Program-made: the position numbers and the translations under genes
Notes under the pieces: generated by a model
Told to the model about the DNA's origin: nothing
What the model saw: the letters and a program-made list of their open reading frames with translations, nothing else
Database searches by the model: none
Assembly: GCA_049999725.1 (NCBI GenBank)
Contig: JBNGIS010015361.1
Coordinates: 1-25,568, forward strand
Length of the DNA: 25,568 bases
Direction of reading: 5' to 3'
DNA from: Haplomitrium mnioides
Taxonomy: Eukaryota; Marchantiophyta; Haplomitriopsida; Calobryales
In this document: piece after piece, positions 10,115 to 18,230 of the stretch
Position numbering within the stretch: position 1 is the first letter of the stretch
Layout: each line of letters opens with the position of its first letter

Positions 10115-10131
10115 AAGTGGGCTCCCCACTT
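10115..10131. repeat. Perfect AAGTGGG-ctc-CCCACTT stem-loop
   Basis: A perfect 7-bp stem with a 3-base loop, inside a conserved R5 context that also holds cgtaagacggatccgaaccc just before it. This is the best-preserved copy of the motif in the window. Confidence 0.75.
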
Positions 10132-10960
10132 AGGGAGGTGCCTGTTCGCAGATCCACGGGCCTCTTGGTGCCGCCACATTGTCTGTGGAATCCCGCGAAG
10201 GGCTTTGGAGATGCCACGTTTCCGTGGAATCTCGCGGGACCTTTCGGGGACTCCACTCTTTAGCCAAGATTTACAGACTCGAATGGAGCGTTCGATCGGC
10301 TCTTGCAGGGCTCGCTCTTGCTTGCGGGATCAAGGCGTCCCTCTTCCCTGGCCTTGCTTGCCCTCGTGACGATCTCACCTCCTCCTTTCAGCTCATGATT
10401 CTCGCTTCTCAATTTGTGGCCGCTGTAGAACCCCCGTAATCTGCCTTTCTTCGGAGTGCCTTCGGACTTCCTTGTTGTTGATCCGTTCTTCTTCCTCCTG
10501 CGATCGCTTCGCCATAGGTGGCTGCTCTATTTCTTCTCCCTAGGCTCCGATTCCCGCATCCTCCTTAAGCCCACAGATTCTCGTTGGCCTGCTTCGAATT
10601 TGAAAATGGGGTGCCTCCCTTGGCTGGCGGTCACTGCTCTCTCCTCATCTCTTCCGCCATGATCATGTTTCCCTCTTAGGAATCATACGCCATGCTCTTA
10701 GTAGTTGTTTGAGGTTAATCCGTGGCTCCAGAGAGGCCTTCACTCTTGCCAAGGGTCATTGTGCTAGTGATGCTTCTGATTTCCTGCATTCAGCTTTAGT
10801 GTCCCAAACCACTAGCTGACAAAGTTAAAAAACTATCTGGAGAGGAGGGTGTGTGGGTTGGTGGGCTGCAGGTTGTAAGGCAGCGAGACTCATAAGGGAA
10901 GTATCATTTGGTAGAAATCCAAAAGGCCTTCAAGGACTCTGTTTTCTCTTGCACATAGTG

Positions 10961-10966
10961 TATAAA
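10961..10966 (+). promoter_or_regulatory. TATA box of E2 5' LTR
   Basis: TATAAA in cacatagtgtataaatgtg, kept in the paired 3' LTR at 22318-22323. It lies about 350 bp before the conserved AATAAA and about 600 bp before the LTR end, which suits an LTR promoter. Confidence 0.5.
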
Positions 10967-11315
10967 TGTGTTGTTCATTTCTGTGTAGTTAGATTTCCTT
11001 TCTGCATTGTGTTGTAGAGTTGTATTAGATTAGGAGACACAGATCAGCTGAGAAGACCCTGGGAACAGCCTTGAAGGGGGAGTCCAATCCCTTGACACAA
11101 GTCTGGTAGCCTGGGGGTAAATGCTCTTTGGTCTGATTCTGTTGCATAGATTAGGACTTAGTGCATTAGGATAGTTAAGATAATCTATTCCAGCTCTGTC
11201 ACAACCTTGAGAGAGGGAGTCCAGCCTTTTGTATTATTCAATGGTGTAGGTCACTAGCACCCATTCTGCCCCAAGCACAAATAAGGTGGCATGGTCTGAG
11301 TTATTGGGCCCCTAG

Positions 11316-11321
11316 AATAAA
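11316..11321 (+). terminator. AATAAA polyadenylation signal of E2 5' LTR
   Basis: AATAAA in the conserved R2 context (before gtgcaagaattacacac), at the same place as in the other three R2 copies. Confidence 0.6.
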
Positions 11322-11568
11322 GTGCAAGAATTACACACAAACCAGCTGGAGGGTGATGGATGTGGACTTGAGAGGGGTTGAGTAACTGACTTGAGTATAA
11401 GAAGAAGAAGAGTGAGATATGCATATAAAACTTGTAAGAAGAGGAAGAGTCTTTAAGGTCTAAAAGTGGTAATTGGCAAGGGGCCATCTCAGAAAAGAAC
11501 TTGAGAGCCCGTAAACCTGTCCTCCCTTGCATTCAAAACATGGTCTAAAAAGGTTAAGGCCCAGAACA

Positions 11569-11801
11569 GGGGAGCGACATGAATTTTTTGGCACTAGAAG
11601 GAGGGCCAAAGGTTTGAAAAAACCTGAGACCAACCCGATCCAGAAAGACCACTTTGTGCACAAGAGACTCAAGTTAGTCTATGAGAAGGTTACTTCCGAG
11701 AACCAGAGCAACAGGGTGTGCGTCTGTTGAGGAAGAGTAGTGGACAGAAGAGGCCAAGTTATCATAGTTGAGAGGAGTGACAGTTTTCCTCAACTGGAGC
11801 A
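11569..11801 (+). other. E2 leader with primer-binding-like site
   Basis: The sequence after the LTR end matches the E1 leader closely: gcgacatgaattttttgg, then cactagaaggagggcc at 11589-11604, and onward to gttgaggaagagt near 11730. After that point the E1 and E2 sequences part, because E2 has lost about 570 bp that would encode the Gag capsid domain. No intact gene is seen. Confidence 0.55.
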
Positions 11802-12611
11802 ATGGGACATGGCCATGGGAGAAGGAAAAGACGGGCTAAGCATGTGTCAAGATATTCTTTAGATGGTTCAAGTAGTAATGAAGATACAGAAGAGATCTCT
11901 ACATCTACCATTGAAAGCGACAGTGACTCCTCTAGCAGCAGCTTTGATGAATCGAGATCTTCGAGAAAGAAGAAGCAAAGACGGAAGCAAACAATCAAAA
12001 TGGCTGCCAAGGGGGAGAAGGCTCACTTAGCGGAATTGAGCTAAAAAATAGAGGTATTGCAGACCCTCCTTTCGAGCCTCACATCAAATCTTCAGGGAGC
12101 TGACCAATCATATGAATGGGTCGCAACCGGACCACCGAAGAGAATTGTTATCGTGTGCTAGAATTGTGGCAAGCCTGGACATGTTTCTCCCAACTATCTG
12201 GAACCATGGGGGAAAAAGCATGAGTGCCCAATTACAATGCATTCCCAGTGTGAAGAGGAGGAAGCAGTCTGGATGAAGGAGGAGACCTCTTCCTCAGAAG
12301 AGTGTTGTCATGAGAAATCCAAAGCTAAATCCAAGTCTCACCGGAAGAGCAATAGCAAGAAAAGGCGAAGGGCTAAGAAGGGTAGGAATCAAGTGTGGTA
12401 ATCCATGAGCGATTCTGAATACGAGGTAGAATACCCCATCTGGTTCTACCAGACACAAACCGAGGAGAAGGCAGACGGTGAGGACTTGAGGTATGTCTTG
12501 GAGCAGCAGTCACGAGACGATCCAAATGAGCTCCAAGAGGCGGAAGCATCCATGGTCGCGGTGCAAGATCTCACGAATTACGTCATTCAAGCGGAGGCGG
12601 AGGAATCATGA
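11802..12611 (+). pseudogene. Decayed gag (acidic linker, one zinc knuckle, coiled coil) of E2
   Basis: A single frame of 270 codons is broken only by stops at 12042-12044 (TAA), 12159-12161 (TAG) and 12402-12404 (TAA). In order it gives RRKRRAKH, an acidic Ser/Asp/Glu stretch, RSSRKKKQRRK, a helix with KAHLAELS, then the knuckle CxNCGKPGHVSPNY. In that knuckle the TAG stands where E1 has Trp, and the last Cys has become Tyr. A His/Cys-containing stretch, Lys-rich KSKAKSKSHRKSNSKKRRR, an EYPIWFYQ motif aligned with E1 NPKWFYPE, and an acidic helix follow. The capsid domain and the other two knuckles are absent or unrecognisable. The order matches E1 5364-6650, so this is the same gene at an older stage of decay. 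Confidence 0.8.
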
Positions 12612-13281
12612 CCTGAAGAAGAGGACTCCGCGCACCAATCAAGGGACTAGGGAAGGGCCCCACCAGAGCAAGGAGGAGATGGCACAACTAAACCTCATTT
12701 CCCCCAAGAGGAAGACCCATCAAAAAACCAATGTCGGCTAAGCCCCAAACTGCAAAAGGGGTCGACAATGGTGTACCCGGATACAGAAAGTTATGACGAG
12801 CACTTGCCAAGTGTCGTCAAGTTAGAGCCTGCTTAAGTGGTGGAATGCACGATAATGAAAATTACTCAGTTGCAACCTGGAGGATCCGAAGGTATCGGAA
12901 GATGAGCCCAATCTCAATCCAGAGAAGAAGCTTACCTTAATGCAACCCAAAGATCTTGGTGACAGGGAAGGAATTGTTACGGGCAGCCCTATCATCACCA
13001 ACAATTGTATGTAGCTGCAAGGTTACAGGCCCGAAGCACAGTACCTTTGCGTATGCTTGTCTGATCAACTATTCCCTGTAGGTGTGTGTTGGGTGTGCCC
13101 CCAAGCCAAGGGAGACAGGCCACCAAAGAGGTCACAGGTATGAGGGTGGGTGCACGATGCAGAAGGGAATGCAGCAAGGCATGTTGTTGTAGAGACCTCA
13201 TATTCCTCTCAAACCAAAATCTGGAAGCATGACTTTTGTGTGGGATCCAAGGAAGAAGCTGAGCGAGCAGAATACGCACAG
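12612..13281 (+). other. E2 internal remainder, no recognisable domain
   Basis: This stretch takes the place of the E1 protease and acidic tail. I see no retropepsin motif and no long frame in the gag sense. Short pieces before the donor-like site (KEEAERAEYAQ in one frame) are acidic, as in E1. It may be a heavily diverged protease/tail region or an unrelated segment. Confidence 0.45.
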
Positions 13282-13351
13282 GTAAGTTGTTTGTGTGTGT
13301 GTGAGTGTGTGTTTTGTTGGGGGGGGGGTGTTTCGTGGGGTTGTTTTGCAG
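13282..13351 (+). other. Intron-like GT-AG segment before the polypurine tract (E2)
   Basis: A strong donor CACAG|GTAAGT is followed by a TG- and G-rich 70-nt tract and a good acceptor TTGTTTTGCAG|GAG. The flanking exon side (gagatacagag) matches E1 (gagttacagag). The tract includes a run of ten or more G. Confidence 0.4.
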
Positions 13352-13438
13352 GAGATACAGAGTTGAGCCAATGACCAGTAGCAGAGGCACTAGAAAATTG
13401 AGGGAGAAGAAGTGTGTTTGCAGGGACGCTTCACACTT

Positions 13439-13448
13439 GAAGGGGGAG
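13439..13448 (+). other. E2 polypurine tract
   Basis: GAAGGGGGAG followed by tta, then the LTR start at 13452, where TATCAG stands for TGTCAG, a G-to-A change in the terminal dinucleotide. Identical in sequence and spacing to E1. Confidence 0.85.
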
Positions 13449-13451
13449 TTA

Positions 13452-14220
13452 TATCAGCCAGTGGTTTGGGGCACTAAAGTTGAATGCAAGAAATCGGAAG
13501 CATCACTGGCACAATGACCATTGGCAAGAGTGAAGGCCTCTCTGGAGCCATAGATTAACCTCAAACAACTACTAAGAGCAGGGTGCATGATTCATAGGAG
13601 GGAAACATGATTATGGTGGAAGAGATGAGTAGAGAGCAGTGATCGCCAGCCAAGGGAGGGGCCCCATTTTCAAATTCGAAGCAAGCCAACGAGAATCCGT
13701 GGGCCTAAGGAGGATGCGGGGATCGAAGCTTGGGGAGAAGAAACAGAGTAGCCACCTATGGCGAAGCGATCACAGGAGGAAGAAGAACGGATCAACAACA
13801 AGGAAGTCCGAAGGTACTCCGAAGAAAGGCAGATCGCGAGGGTCTTGCAGTGGCCACAAATCGGGAAGCAAGAACCAGGAGTTGAAAGGAGGAGGTGAGA
13901 TCGTCACGAGGGCGAGCAAGGCCAGGGAAGAGGGACACCTCGATCCCGCAAGCAGGAGCAAGCCCTCCAAGATCCGATCGAACGCTCCATTCGAGTCTGC
14001 GAATCCTGGCTGAAGAGTGGAGTCTCCAAAAGGTCCCGCGAGATTTCACGGAAACGTGGCGTCTCCAGAGCCCTTCGCGGGATTCCATGGACGACGTGGC
14101 GGCACCAGGAGGCCCGCAAATCTGCGAACAGACGCCTCCCTAAATGGGGAGCCCACTTAACCGGGTTCCAATCCGTCTTACGACGTAGGGATCCCCAGTT
14201 AAGAGGGATCCGTGAGGAAC
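13452..14220 (+). repeat. E2 3' LTR, first part (R6 and part of R5)
   Basis: Matches the reverse complement of 10821-10053 and 4414-3680 in order, from the LTR start to the conserved ggatccgtgaggaac. There it stops and the diverged LTR begins with TGTCAC. The AAGTGGG hairpin is at 14142-14158. Confidence 0.82.
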
Positions 14221-14854
14221 TGTCACCCCCTTCCCTTCTCTCTTAACACCTGGTTGAGGCTTTTTCCAGAAAAAAGGTGACAAAGAGTAACAAGGGCCTT
14301 TAATGAAACAGCCCCGACACCTTCGTTAATGAATTCAGGTCTTAATGACCTTGAACTTCTCACCTGATCTTCCCACACTACTCTCCAACTCACCAAACCC
14401 AAGACAAACCTGTCTTCTTCCTCACCACAAACAGAGCAAACACAATTCAACTGATTATGGAGTGCATCCACACTGTGCTTGATGTAACATTTGCTTCCAG
14501 ATATTCAATGTCACCTCCTATAAACAGGAGGGTATGCAATTATTACACGATAATGGTCTGGCAGCATCCTTCTATAGTCTGCATCATAACCCCACCAAGG
14601 CTAAACACTCCTACCAAGTACTGAACTATCAATAGGGCTAGCTACTCCAGCACCCAAACACCCAGAGCTATCTAATTTGTTCTCTCAACAAAATGGAAAA
14701 CATAACCCAAAGCTGAATCAAACAACATGACTTTCCTATCCATGTACAGAACTATCTTCATCTCTTCCTACTCTCCTAACATTACTCTACAAACATAACA
14801 ACACCAGAAGCTGTATTCTCCCTACTTACTTTATCCCACTCACACACCTTGTCC

Positions 14855-14960
14855 ATATAGTTTTTAAACTTCCCTCGCCAGAAGTCTTGAATTTACTTCC
14901 TCAGGCTAGAAAGAGGTCTTGTTTAACTTCCACCTCTGGAAGACAGTCCTCTCGACTGTT
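14855..14960 (-). repeat. R3-like block in the diverged LTR
   Basis: Aligns with 1284-1385 and, inverted, with 22100-22195: the words acttcctcaggctag and acttccacct recur in the same order and spacing. This is the clearest link of the diverged LTR to the E1/E2 family. Confidence 0.7.
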
Positions 14961-15490
14961 GGCTCACCCACTCCACCCCAAGAATTGGCTCGATCTTCCT
15001 CGTAGTGCTCAGGCACTAACGTGGCTACTCCTCTCCCTTCTCCACAAGAAAGTAATACCAGCAGGACTCTCCTAATGCTACTGGGACTGATCTTCTGCAC
15101 AAACCAGAGCTAAGACGACACCAGGACCCCCCCTTGGCTGCCTCTCACGAAATACAAACTGAAAGAATTCTCCTCTCTTCTACGTGTTGGTCCACCTCCA
15201 AATGCTGGTCTGCCTTCACATGTGAGTCCACCTGAGTAGTTTGAGCCTCTAGAGCCTCCTGCTCAACGATTCCCAGCACTCCTCAGTCCACCTCCACCTT
15301 GAGATAGCCTTCCCTCACGAGTACACCTACCTCACTAGAATTCTCTCCCCTGTCTCCTGCTGCTCCCCTTGCACAAAAAACTATCGATCCCCTCCACACC
15401 AAGTGAGGTCTCCTCTATATCCCACGAATTCCCCCTTGCGTTTTGGATCGTTGCTCTATTTGGATGCTGATTGGTGGAAATTTAGTGTAG

Positions 15491-15580
15491 ATTCCAAAAG
15501 GATTGGCGCAGAGCGGTCGTGAATTCCAAGGATTGGCGTAGAGCGGTTGTGAATTCCAAAGGATTGGCTCGCAAGGCGAC
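15491..15580. repeat. Short tandem repeat, about 31 bp x 2.5
   Basis: The unit attccaaggattggcg plus agagcggttgtga is repeated at about 15491, 15523 and 15553, the third copy partial. Confidence 0.6.
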
Positions 15581-15689
15581 AAAGCTTGACGCAAATCTGA
15601 TGGCAATTTCAAGGCAAAATTGACCCTCAATTTGAAGAATTATTTGTAGCACCCTCAACGCACCTCGTCCCCGCAGAAGTCCGCGAACA

Positions 15690-16080
15690 CTCCGAGGAAT
15701 CCCCTGAATCCCTCGAAGTGCTATGTTTCCACAAAAACCCATGATTCTCGCAGAATCTGTAAGATTCCCGTTGATGCTCAGAGTCTCGTTGAGTGCCACG
15801 TATCCATAGAAGCCAAGATACCCGTGGAATCTCAAAGATTCCCATTGATGCCCAGTTCCCGCATAGGTGCTACGTAATTCACAAAGATTCTCAAGGAATC
15901 TCAAATATTCTCGTTGATGCATTGTTCCCGCAGAGGTTCCACGTAATCTGCAAAGCTCAAGATTTTTGAGGAATCTAAGATATTCTCGTTGATGCCTAGT
16001 TCCCGCAGAGGTGCCATGTAATTCGCAAAGCTCAAGATTCCCGAGGAATCTCAAATATTCCTATAGATTCCCAGAGGCCC
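15690..16080. repeat. Degenerate 70-75-bp tandem repeat, about 5 copies
   Basis: Units start near 15700, 15770, 15838, 15908 and 15982, each with gttgatgc, then ttcccgcagaggtgccacgta, then caaggaatctcaaa (words vary). A partial unit follows at 16057. The last units are 75 bp, which makes a minus-strand frame of 190 codons (15482-16054) with a 25-residue periodicity. I regard that frame as a by-product of the repeat and not as a gene. Confidence 0.65.
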
Positions 16081-16104
16081 GCATGAGCGCCACGTTTCCG
16101 TGGT

Positions 16105-16148
16105 GGCGCCGTCCGACGCCGCCTCGCAGAGGGGTAGGCGGACCATCG
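16105..16148. repeat. R1-type hairpin motif in the diverged LTR
   Basis: A well-kept copy of the GTCCG...CCTC-gcaga-GGGG...CGGAC hairpin, preceded by gccacgtttccg as in the main family. There is one copy here where the main LTR has three. Confidence 0.65.
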
Positions 16149-16542
16149 CACTGAATGGCTGTTGACCCGATTACTTTTTCACTGCCACGTCATCTGCAAG
16201 CTGCTGACCTCCTGTGTAATAACTATGAAGACTTCCATTTTTCCCCCGTTGGATCGGTGATGGATCCTCTTTTCGGCACCACATCTTCTTTTGTCAGATC
16301 TGCGTTGAATCGATTTTTTGGCATCTTTGGTTCTCCAATGGTTAGATCTGTGACTCGTCACCATTTTAGTTGATCCCTTCTCGTTTCTCTTTTTCAAACC
16401 TGTGATAGATCGCCGCTTCAGCACTGCTTGCTTCTCCTTGGACAAGTGATAAATCTCTGTTTCACCTCCCTTTCTTCCTATACTGGAGCTGCGTTATATC
16501 CTCGTTTTGGCAGCCCTTGTTAGCCCCCTTCGAAACCTTGTT

Positions 16543-16640
16543 AAGTGGGCTCTCCACTTAGGGGGGCCGCTCGGAACCATATTAAGTGGGGAATCCCACA
16601 TCGGATGGCAGATCGGAACCCCATTAAGTGGGCTCCGCCT
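16543..16640. repeat. AAGTGGG hairpin in triplicate
   Basis: Three degenerate copies about 41 bp apart: aagtgggctctccactt at 16543, aagtggggaatcccaca at 16584 and aagtgggctccgcct at 16626, each after a ggaacc-like word. The main LTR has one copy at this place. Confidence 0.6.
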
Positions 16641-17129
16641 TTGATTTATTGCCCTTTCGGCTCCATGTGCCCTTTTCGGCCAGATCTTTGATTTATCCCT
16701 GTTTCGATACTTGGTTCTCCTCTTGGGCTAGACTGTCGATAAGTCACATTTTCAGCCTCTGCATTCTTCCTTTGCTGAATCATTGATATATCTTCATTTT
16801 GACAATGTCCTTTGATATAGGAACCTTGAGAGGTTCCTTCTGTTCACTAAGGTATCGAAAAGTTCTATGTAAGAACATTGAAGAAGGCTTGTTTACCTGA
16901 CTTATTGAAAAGTTCGATGTAAGAACTATGTACTGCGCGGATCCATTTCAAACTTTCGGAGGACTTCCGATTCGAACTTTCAAAGTCTCCTTCCTCGCGT
17001 CCGAATCTTCGACATGTCACCCTTTCGCTCGATTAATTAACCCGCTTCGGAATCCCTCTTCACCGGTCCTCCCCCCATCGGAAGACGGATCCGCACCATT
17101 TAAAGTGGTCTCCCCACTTAGCAAGGCGG

Positions 17130-18200
17130 GTTTTTGATCCGTTTCTTCGGATCGGACACCATAGACTTTGGATTCAATTCTTCGCAGATTCTTCTCCTCG
17201 CATAGATTTTCAATTTGAATTCTTCACATGAGCCTTTGACCAATGCTTCTTCTGAAGGACGTCTCGTAGATCACTTGCTTGCAACAGGTGCCTTCAGATT
17301 TCGCAGAATTGCCTCACAGCTGATTCTTTCATCGCAGAGCCATTCATCCCCCAATGTTTCTTCGCAAGGATTCTTACAGGTGATTCTTCATGACATTCCC
17401 ATTTCGCAGACCTTTGGACCACAATTCGCAGCCTTCCCTTTGATCAATTCCGCGCAATAGGGATTCTTCTTCCCAGACAGCTTGATTGTTCATTCTCTTT
17501 AGCACAATCTGTAGCTTTCGGTTTGGATTAGGTAGCCTTCTCCTTCGTCGTTCAATTCCCAAACAAGACGCAACACTGCTTCACTCGATCGACACCAACA
17601 ATGTAGCATCCTTCATCCGCTCTCTTCAACGCGGAATTCTTTCATCTCAGGGCTCTCTAATCCTCACAGAAGCATTTCTCCACAGATCCGAAAATCCCCC
17701 TTCAACTTTCGATTTCTGTGCTTCAAAGTCCCCGCAATGCACCCGATCATGCTCTCCCTCTCAATTTGATCCGATCCCTTGCTTCGCATCAATCCTTTCG
17801 CATAGGCCCTTCCTCGATCCCTCCTTTCGCACATGTGTCCGCGCGCCCCTTCGAGCTGATTGCCTGTCGAATGTCAGCTCCGGAAATTATCCCATAAGTT
17901 CTTCCCCAAAAGATACAAGAAGTATATAAACCTCCCACTCTTAACATCTTTCGAGAGGCAGCCCTCTAGTGGGGTGTAAGGCCACCACATTCCCTTCTCT
18001 GCCCTTGGACGGACCTAGTTCAGGGCCAAAACTCCCAAGGGCAAGCTGTCCTCCAAATTGGATACTTAGGAAATTAGTGGGTTTGGCTTGGCCCTCAACA
18101 ATTAGAGTAGTTTTATTTCCTTTTATCCTTATTCTTTTATTTTTACTTACTCCTTAGCATGTCTTGAACCATGTTTGTGTACATTGGAAGCACTTTTTGA
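17130..18200. other. Right part of the diverged LTR, no gene recognised
   Basis: The left half is pyrimidine-rich with scattered ttcgcag words. A plus-strand frame at 17486-17929 (147 codons) has no recognised domain and a composition like its surroundings. TATATAAA at 17923-17930 could be a promoter on the plus strand. The 18110-18150 part is T-rich. The last bases (ggttgaca at 18223-18230) resemble the family LTR start ggctgaca. Confidence 0.4.
17923..17930 (+). promoter_or_regulatory. TATATAAA, possible TATA box
   Basis: A consensus plant TATA box in agtatataaacc, about 300 bp before the end of the diverged LTR. The only sequence downstream is the LTR end and the minisatellite. It could be an LTR promoter in the plus orientation, a truncated host promoter or chance. 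Confidence 0.3.
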
Positions 18201-18230
18201 AACATGAAGTACCTTAACACCCGGTTGACA

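Larger units (their letters stand above)
707..10821 (-). mobile_element. E1: Gag-protease-only LTR retrotransposon with giant LTRs
   Basis: Two direct copies of a long repeat (707-4414 and 7375-10821) flank a 2.96-kb internal region. In minus-strand order one sees the 5' LTR beginning TGTCAG at 10821, the LTR end aaca at 7375, a leader with a primer-binding-like site, broken gag with zinc knuckles, a retropepsin remnant, a polypurine tract and the 3' LTR beginning TGTCAG at 4414. Both LTRs share a diagnostic stretch (near 1110-1169 and 7930-7990) that the E2 LTRs replace with a different sequence, which supports pairing. No reverse transcriptase, RNase H or integrase is found. The 3' LTR has lost about 180 bp of its end and the 5' LTR about 450 bp internally. 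The LTRs differ at many sites by eye, so the insertion looks old. Confidence 0.85.
7375..10821 (-). repeat. E1 5' LTR with a 450-bp internal deletion
   Basis: On the plus strand the blocks run R2 (7375-7990), R4 (7990-8745), R1 (8745-9490), R5 (9490-10680) and R6 (10680-10821). It begins TGTCAG on the minus strand at 10821 and ends aaca at 7375. Compared with the 3' LTR, the equivalent of 1170-1623 (all of R3 and neighbouring R2/R4 sequence) is missing; the joint is at about 7990. The joint lies next to the AT-rich TATA-like tract (7973-7990), so upstream promoter sequence is lost. The AATAAA signal is at 7622-7627. Only LTR sequence is present in this 3.4 kb. Confidence 0.88.
10822..11568 (+). 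repeat. E2 5' LTR, truncated to its 3' part (R3/R2)
   Basis: Starts with aagttaaaaaactatctgg directly after the E1 LTR start and matches 22183-22853, including TATA and AATAAA. It ends ccagaaca at 11568. That end is set independently by the E2 3' LTR, where the homology stops after the same ggaaca at 22853. The first 3 kb or so of the LTR are missing. Confidence 0.82.
14221..18230 (-). mobile_element. Diverged, probably solo LTR of a related subfamily
   Basis: Starts TGTCAC at 14221 and ends TTGACA at 18230, giving 5-bp inverted termini TGTCA/TGACA and a length of 4,010 bp, close to the family LTR. Inside, in the antisense orientation, come an R3 match (14855-14960, including acttcctcaggctag), weak R4 likeness (15150-15420), an R1-type hairpin (16105-16148) and R5-type AAGTGGG hairpins (16543-17119). 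No gag, PBS or polypurine tract adjoins either end. The flanking five bases (ggaac, catct) differ, so there is no target-site duplication. Strand follows block order. A TATATAAA at 17923-17930 on the plus strand is at odds with that order or is incidental, so the right-hand 1 kb could also be a separate sequence. Confidence 0.5.

Noticed and set aside
9767-10369. 200-codon plus-strand frame in R5 of the E1 5' LTR
   Set aside because: The equivalent frames in the other LTR copies (3399-3752, 24572-25063) are broken at different points, so it is not under coding constraint.
11527-11730. 67-codon plus-strand frame spanning the LTR end and leader
   Set aside because: It crosses the LTR boundary and the primer-binding-like region, with no match in the E1 sense frame.
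13282-13351. TG-rich tract as a microsatellite only
   Set aside because: The donor and acceptor words at both ends are kept in both elements, so I listed it as intron-like, although a simple repeat remains possible.
15482-16054. 190-codon minus-strand frame as a gene
   Set aside because: It lies within a degenerate tandem repeat and has the repeat's period.
17486-17929. 147-codon plus-strand frame as a host gene
   Set aside because: No recognised domain, composition like its surroundings, and it ends at the TATATAAA tract.
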